DNA from: a virus
Length of the DNA: 24,243 nt
Direction: 5' to 3' (one strand)
IMG/VR virus record: IMGVR_UViG_3300031857_001349
Span: 1-24,243 of that record
The notes beneath the pieces are model-generated. The model made no database searches and was not told the DNA's origin. It was given only the letters and a program-made list of their open reading frames with translations. Numbering within the stretch: position 1 is the first letter of the stretch; each line of letters starts with the position of its first letter. The position numbers and the translations under genes were made by a program. Of the stretch, positions 22,014 through 24,243 are shown in pieces.

Positions 22014-22038
22014 CGGGGCCAAAAAAGTCTGGTACAAT
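22010..22038 (+). promoter_or_regulatory. Class-two promoter fused to the preceding gene end
   Basis: TTGACG, 17 bases, TACAAT. The TGA of the upstream gene (22011-22013) is inside the -35. The spacer GGGC-C-AAAAAAGTCTGG is nearly the same as that of the promoter at 22245. Confidence 0.9.
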
Positions 22039-22059
22039 AGTCACAAGAGGAAAAAGACC

Positions 22060-22236
22060 ATGCGAATCGGTGACAAGGTTTTCGTGCGGATTGCTCATAT
22101 GTACGCCACGGGCGTGATCGTCCAGATGGATACCGATACCTATCTAGTCAGAGTTGGCGACGAGGAAATCGAAATCCCCCGTGCTGACTGCACTAGCGTA
22201 GATGCTCTGGACAAATGGCTTTCGGAACCCACCTAA
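22060..22236 (+). CDS. Small SH3-like beta-barrel cassette protein
   Basis: 58 residues from ATG 22060, with GAGG nine bases upstream and the promoter directly before it. The pattern MRIGDKVFVRIAHMYATGVIV, TYLVRVGDEEIEIPRADC is that of a tiny SH3/KOW-type barrel: a G-D-K-V first strand, a G-V-I-V second strand and an aromatic-VRV third strand. It shares this with the proteins at 22297 and 22914. Small barrels of this kind commonly bind proteins or nucleic acids, so a role in modifying a host machine is plausible. TAA lies in the loop of CCCAC-CTAATA-GTGGG. Confidence 0.75.
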   Translation: MRIGDKVFVRIAHMYATGVIVQMDTDTYLVRVGDEEIEIPRADCTSVDALDKWLSEPT

Positions 22237-22243
22237 TAGTGGG
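22228..22243 (+). terminator. Hairpin with the stop codon in its loop
   Basis: CCCAC-CTAATA-GTGGG; the loop holds the TAA (22234-22236) and an out-of-frame-adjacent TAG. The next TTGACG starts two bases after the stem. Confidence 0.55.
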
Positions 22244-22244
22244 G

Positions 22245-22273
22245 TTGACGGGGCGAAAAAAGTCTGGTACGAT
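22245..22273 (+). promoter_or_regulatory. Class-two promoter
   Basis: TTGACG, 17 bases, TACGAT; near duplicate of the promoter at 22010 over about 30 bases. CCACTCA follows the -10. Confidence 0.85.
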
Positions 22274-22296
22274 CCACTCAACACGAAAGGGAAAAC

Positions 22297-22530
22297 ATGA
22301 TTCAGATTGGTGATAGAGTGTGTGCTGGTGGTCGAAACGATACCATCGCACGGGGAGTTGTGGTGGATATCATCCCCGGCAACGATTACCGACAGGCTAT
22401 GTATCGGATTCGGTTTGACAGTACGGGTAAGGATATCGTGACTCTCACCCCCACGCCGAATGAGAGTTGGGTGGATGAGGGTATGGTGTATGGGCCTTTC
22501 ATTGACCAAAATATCGGATGGGACAACTAA
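22297..22530 (+). CDS. Small SH3-like cassette protein, first of a coupled pair
   Basis: 77 residues with AAAGG seven bases before ATG. The beginning MIQIGDRVCAGGRNDTIARGVVVDI, then AMYRIRFDSTGKDIVTLTP, matches the G-D-x-V ... G-V-x-V ... Y-R-I-R order of the other small barrels, with a longer insertion. The acidic, aromatic C-terminus (DEGMVYGPFIDQNIGWDN) is unique. Its TAA is followed after one base by the ATG of the next gene, with no hairpin or promoter between them, so the two are co-translated. Function unknown. Confidence 0.75.
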   Translation: MIQIGDRVCAGGRNDTIARGVVVDIIPGNDYRQAMYRIRFDSTGKDIVTLTPTPNESWVDEGMVYGPFIDQNIGWDN

Positions 22531-22531
22531 C

Positions 22532-22777
22532 ATGATGCTTCGCCACGTTACCGTCAACGAAATCGTTCACGCTATCCACGAAATGATGGGCGATGATTGC
22601 GAATACTCTATCACGCATAGTGGCCATGCCAAGATGGATCAGCCTTACAATGGTGGTTACTATGTTACCATCAACAATCACCCCGACCGCGTGTTGCTTT
22701 ACTATGCCGATTCGTTCTATGATAAACTGAACGACTACTGTGCTATGGTGGAGCGAGGGGAATCGTACCCCGAATAG
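22532..22777 (+). CDS. Small cassette protein, second of a coupled pair
   Basis: 81 residues from ATG 22532 (or a second ATG at 22535), reached by reinitiation after the upstream TAA at 22528-22530. The frame is open farther upstream, but that part overlaps the previous gene. The sequence (VTVNEIVHAIHEMMGDDCEY, HSGHAKMDQPYNGGYYVTINNHP, VLLYYADSFYDKLNDYCAMVERG) suggests helix, beta-hairpin and C-terminal helix. I recognise no family; the HSGH segment is not a known motif in this setting. The stop TAG is in CCCC-GAATA-GGGG, so the hairpin appears only after the second gene of the pair. Confidence 0.7.
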   Translation: MMLRHVTVNEIVHAIHEMMGDDCEYSITHSGHAKMDQPYNGGYYVTINNHPDRVLLYYADSFYDKLNDYCAMVERGESYPE

Positions 22778-22780
22778 GGG
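22768..22780 (+). terminator. C4/G4 hairpin overlapping the stop codon
   Basis: CCCC-GAATA-GGGG with the TAG (22775-22777) spanning loop and stem. A GC-rich dyad (GGCCGGGGCGCC) follows, marking a unit boundary. Confidence 0.55.
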
Positions 22781-22860
22781 GGTGGCCGGGGCGCCGCCTC
22801 GACGTAAACCCTTGTGCCATAAGGACTTGTGACGATTTTATTTTTTGTGGATTTTTTTTG

Positions 22861-22888
22861 TTGACAAGCCGATACTATACTGTAGAAT
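22861..22888 (+). promoter_or_regulatory. Class-one sigma-70-like promoter
   Basis: TTGACA, 16 bases, TAGAAT with T8G directly upstream. Farther 5', CTTGTGCCATAA (22812-22823) matches the right half of the 34-bp dyad at 21089. ACACTCAC follows the -10, as in the promoter at 23080. Confidence 0.9.
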
Positions 22889-22913
22889 ACACTCACGAGA
22901 AAGAGAGGCTAGC

Positions 22914-23072
22914 GTGTTCGAAGTTGGCGACAAGGTTATCGTGAACAGTTACACCACTCCGAAAGAGGGGGTGATCGTGAAGTGGTACTACGACGAGGGA
23001 AACGTGTGGGTCGTTAGGGTGCAGGATCAGACGATATCGACTTTCTGCGATAGCGAACTGACCCCTGCCTGA
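22914..23072 (+). CDS. Small SH3-like cassette protein with GTG start
   Basis: 52 residues from GTG 22914, with GAGAGG five bases upstream and the transcription start predicted about 20 bases before it; a farther upstream ATG would lie inside the promoter. The product FEVGDKVIVNSYTTPKEGVIVKWYYDEG, WVVRVQDQTISTF aligns well with the protein at 22060 (GDKV, GVIV, VRV). It is a minimal five-strand barrel by pattern. The stop TGA is in the loop of CCCCT-GCCTGAG-AGGGG. Probably a diverged duplicate of its neighbours; function unknown. Confidence 0.75.
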   Translation: MFEVGDKVIVNSYTTPKEGVIVKWYYDEGNVWVVRVQDQTISTFCDSELTPA

Positions 23073-23078
23073 GAGGGG
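23062..23078 (+). terminator. Hairpin with the stop codon in its loop
   Basis: CCCCT-GCCTGAG-AGGGG, with TGA at 23070-23072 in the loop. The next -35 begins two bases after the stem. Confidence 0.55.
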
Positions 23079-23079
23079 G

Positions 23080-23108
23080 TTGACGCCGCGAAAAAGTTTC
23101 GGTAGAAT
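23080..23108 (+). promoter_or_regulatory. Class-two promoter
   Basis: TTGACG, 17 bases, TAGAAT; the spacer again has the C-G-AAAAAGT core. Followed by ACACTCAC. Confidence 0.9.
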
Positions 23109-23130
23109 ACACTCACACGAAAGGGAAATC

Positions 23131-23253
23131 ATGTATCTGACTTTCAATGATTGGATGGCTCTGGTGGCCTATCTGAGCGTTGCGGCTTGGATCACCTACG
23201 CTTTTAGCCAGTGTGTGAACGCTGGTATTTCTTTTTACGAGGAGAATCTCTGA
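23131..23253 (+). CDS. Tiny membrane protein
   Basis: 40 residues from ATG 23131, with AAGGG five bases upstream and its own promoter. The sequence MYLTFNDWMALVAYLSVAAW, then ITYAFSQCVNAGISFYEENL, has one hydrophobic segment (about residues 9-25), enough to cross the membrane once. The N-terminus is short and the C-terminus acidic. Small single-span proteins are common among early phage genes and may act in superinfection exclusion, lysis control or inhibition of a membrane process; none is proven here. The TGA is one base before the next ATG, without a hairpin. Confidence 0.65.
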   Translation: MYLTFNDWMALVAYLSVAAWITYAFSQCVNAGISFYEENL

Positions 23254-23254
23254 A

Positions 23255-23443
23255 ATGAATAGCCTTGATAAGATTCTGGCCGCGATGCGGAGTGGCAAGT
23301 ATGGTAGCGTGATCGACCCGAAGGGTAACGCTCACGTTGGACTCATCAATGCTATCATGCGAGAGGATGGTAGCGGTAAAAACTGGATTGTAACTGTTAC
23401 TAACAAAACTGTAAGTGAACGTGTGTTCATTCATGCCACCTGA
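23255..23443 (+). CDS. Small cassette protein coupled to the membrane protein
   Basis: 62 residues. Its ribosome site (GAGGAG) is inside the end of the membrane-protein gene, so the pair is co-translated. The N-terminus is helical (MNSLDKILAAMRSGKYGSVI); the rest reads as beta-strands (AHVGLINAIMRED, NWIVTVTNKTVSERVFIHAT). I recognise no family. Behind its stop is the richest run of C/G hairpins outside the array, three in about 60 bases, marking the end of a unit. Confidence 0.7.
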   Translation: MNSLDKILAAMRSGKYGSVIDPKGNAHVGLINAIMREDGSGKNWIVTVTNKTVSERVFIHAT

Positions 23444-23519
23444 AAGGGGGTGTGGGAGCTATCCCTCGAAAGGGGGGTAGCCCCCTATCTGCGGGGGTTG
23501 TACCGGCTATTCTAGCCGG
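23436..23519. repeat. Cluster of three C/G hairpins and a GC-rich dyad at a unit end
   Basis: CACC..GGTG around the stop TGA (weak), CCCT-CGAA-AGGG (23463-23474), CCCCC-TATCTGC-GGGGG (23481-23497), then the perfect CCGGCTA-TTC-TAGCCGG (23503-23519). The words GGTTGTACC before the last dyad also precede copy 1 of the boundary repeat at 21005. Confidence 0.65.
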
Positions 23520-23590
23520 ATAACGATACCGACAGCCAGCGTAACTCGTTATGTGGCAAGGACTTAGGGCTAATCGCCGCGCCCGATTTT

Positions 23591-23624
23591 TGGCACGGTT
23601 TTTGCATTAGCAAATCGTGTGCCA
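23591..23624. promoter_or_regulatory. 34-bp dyad with sigma-54-like halves, copy 2
   Basis: TGGCAC, four bases, TTTTTGC-ATTA-GCAAA, then GTGCCA, with inner and outer arms sharing the same centre and the same 34-base length as the copy at 21089. The plus-strand TGGCACG-N4-TTGCA is an excellent match to the sigma-54 consensus, and the minus strand also fits. It stands about 22 bases before the class-one promoter at 23646. Confidence 0.65.
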
Positions 23625-23645
23625 CAAAAAATACATTTTTTTTTC

Positions 23646-23673
23646 TTGCTATCTAAAGAATGCAGGGTATAAT
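23646..23673 (+). promoter_or_regulatory. Class-one sigma-70-like promoter
   Basis: TTGCTA, 16 bases, TATAAT, with a T9 tract just upstream and GTCGATA after the -10. Confidence 0.8.
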
Positions 23674-23694
23674 GTCGATAAGTGAGAGTGAAAG

Positions 23695-23829
23695 ATGATG
23701 AATGATATCCTGATTGTGTCCGATTGCTGTGGGGCTGAAATGACCCCGATTCACGCCGAACACGGCGTTTGCCCTCAGTGTGGCGAACACTGTGGGGCCG
23801 ATGTGCAAATCTGGCCGATCCCCGAATAA
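23695..23829 (+). CDS. Tiny cysteine-rich zinc-ribbon-like protein
   Basis: 44 residues from ATG 23695 (or 43 from the next codon). GAGAG lies 6-9 bases upstream. The layout MMNDILIVSDCCGAEMTPIH, then AEHGVCPQCGEHCGADVQIW, has a CC pair (11-12) and C-P-x-C-G-x-x-C (27-33), the pattern of a small zinc ribbon seen in many phage and bacterial mini-proteins. It could bind nucleic acid or a host protein. The stop TAA lies in CCCC-GAATAA-GGGG and a class-two promoter follows. Confidence 0.7.
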   Translation: MMNDILIVSDCCGAEMTPIHAEHGVCPQCGEHCGADVQIWPIPE

Positions 23830-23833
23830 GGGG
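23820..23833 (+). terminator. C4/G4 hairpin with the stop codon in its loop
   Basis: CCCC-GAATAA-GGGG (G run to 23835) with TAA at 23827-23829; nearly the same sequence as the hairpin at 22768-22780. The next -35 (TTGCGG) begins directly after it. Confidence 0.55.
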
Positions 23834-23835
23834 GG

Positions 23836-23864
23836 TTGCGGCGGCGGAAAAAGTTTCATATACT
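23836..23864 (+). promoter_or_regulatory. Class-two promoter
   Basis: TTGCGG, 17 bases with the conserved G-AAAAAGT core, TATACT. Spacer layout and position match the other fused promoters, though both boxes are weaker. Confidence 0.7.
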
Positions 23865-23891
23865 ACCATCATCACCAAAAGGAAAAAGAAA

Positions 23892-24224
23892 ATGGCTACC
23901 AAGTTCAAGATCATCGAAGATGCCAAGCGTCAGGCTCGTATGTGCTTTCTCGGCATCGCAATCCCTCACCAGCCCCGACTCGCAAACGGCGAGTATGGTC
24001 CGATCCGCAGCGAAAAGGTTCTCAAGTTCAATCGCAAGGCTCTCCGTCGCAAGGGGGGTGTGAAGGTTGAGAAGGCCGATCCCCGCATGGTGGGGGGTGA
24101 AGATACCATGATCGTGAAGGTGGGCAAGCCGGGTTCGCCGGAACGCAAGGCCGCACTGGCCGAGCAGTACGCCGCCATTTTGGCCGCTGGTGAGGAAGTC
24201 TCCCCCTTCGGCTGGAGGGGTTGA
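23892..24224 (+). CDS. Small basic cassette protein, unknown function
   Basis: 110 residues from ATG 23892 with AAAAGG nine bases upstream; the longer open frame covers the promoter and previous gene. The protein is basic in its middle (SEKVLKFNRKALRRKGGVKVEK) with a beta-type start (MATKFKIIEDAKRQARMCFLG) and an alanine-rich helix near the end (ERKAALAEQYAAILAAGEE). It could bind nucleic acid. I recognise no family. The last codons form part of CCCCT-TCGGCTGG-AGGGG, and the TGA stop is inside the TTGACA of a following promoter, repeating the arrangement at 22010. Confidence 0.75.
   Translation: MATKFKIIEDAKRQARMCFLGIAIPHQPRLANGEYGPIRSEKVLKFNRKALRRKGGVKVEKADPRMVGGEDTMIVKVGKPGSPERKAALAEQYAAILAAGEEVSPFGWRG
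24203..24220 (+). terminator. Hairpin in the last codons
   Basis: CCCCT-TCGGCTGG-AGGGG, placed one base before the stop codon and directly before the next -35. Confidence 0.5.
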
Positions 24225-24243
24225 CAATATCCCCTCTGTGTGG
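24221..24243 (+). promoter_or_regulatory. Class-two promoter cut by the window edge
   Basis: TTGACA at 24221-24226 is followed by exactly 17 visible bases; the -10 box would begin at the first base beyond the window. The array therefore continues to the right. Confidence 0.55.

Noticed and set aside
22783-22797. Sigma-54 element TGGC..GC before 22861
   Set aside because: Only the GG and GC pairs fit; the remaining consensus bases are absent and the match lies in a GC-rich dyad, so it is probably chance.
1-24243. tRNA or rRNA genes
   Set aside because: I saw no stretch with cloverleaf arms and TTCGA-type loops, and no rRNA-like segments; a covariance-model scan would be decisive.
1-24243. 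Integrase, attachment site or prophage border
   Set aside because: No recombinase gene or tRNA-derived repeat is visible in this window, so lysogeny cannot be judged.

Overview
The window is a piece of a tailed double-stranded DNA phage (or prophage) genome. The evidence is a continuous minus-strand block (about 19,330 down to 1) with a sigma-like factor, a candidate small terminase, large terminase, portal, prohead protease/scaffold, head-decoration protein, HK97-fold-type major capsid protein, tail-fibre proteins and a head-tail connector. Several fibre modules resemble those known from T4-like cyanophages and other aquatic phages. The host cannot be fixed from the sequence. A small secreted protein rich in V/P/Q/Y and two sigma-54-like dyads are weak hints toward a sigma-54-bearing aquatic bacterium.

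Layout. (1) 1-8669, minus: adhesion and connector genes, namely two long fibres with tropism-determinant-type N-termini, a polyglycine adhesin-like protein, accessory tail proteins, a connector, and two paralogous small proteins flanking the block. (2) 8752-8785: an intrinsic terminator behind the capsid gene. (3) 8815-16088, minus: capsid, decoration, protease with nested scaffold, portal, TerL. (4) 16051-19327, minus: tightly overlapping ERCC4-type nuclease, HNH nuclease, GDP-mannose 4,6-dehydratase, candidate TerS, sigma-like factor and a 50-aa gene. (5) 19328-19939: a divergent control region, a plus-strand HTH/AT-hook protein, a secreted protein and a strong terminator. (6) 19940-24243, plus: a visibly more GC-rich region with different codon use, opening with an array of C6/G5 mini-hairpins and continuing with twelve small genes.

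Region 6 is the most interesting part. Nearly every gene or two-gene unit is a self-contained cassette: a consensus-like sigma-70 promoter 20-40 bases before the start codon, a small ORF, and a short C4-5/G4-5 hairpin that holds or touches the stop codon, followed at once by the next promoter. The two gene junctions that lack a promoter also lack the hairpin. Promoters fall into two classes: 'T8 tract + TTGACA-16-TAxAAT' at unit boundaries, and 'GGGGTTGACG-17-TAxAAT' fused directly to the preceding hairpin. Two class-one boundaries also carry a 34-bp dyad, each half of which matches a sigma-54 -24/-12 element. The layout resembles the promoter/stem-loop (PeSL) cassettes described in T4-type phages, but the C/G hairpins without U-tracts, the embedded stop codons and the dyads are distinctive. 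The likely reading is an early or host-takeover gene region of interchangeable cassettes, divergent from a late virion operon that may depend on the sigma-like factor; this reading is inference.
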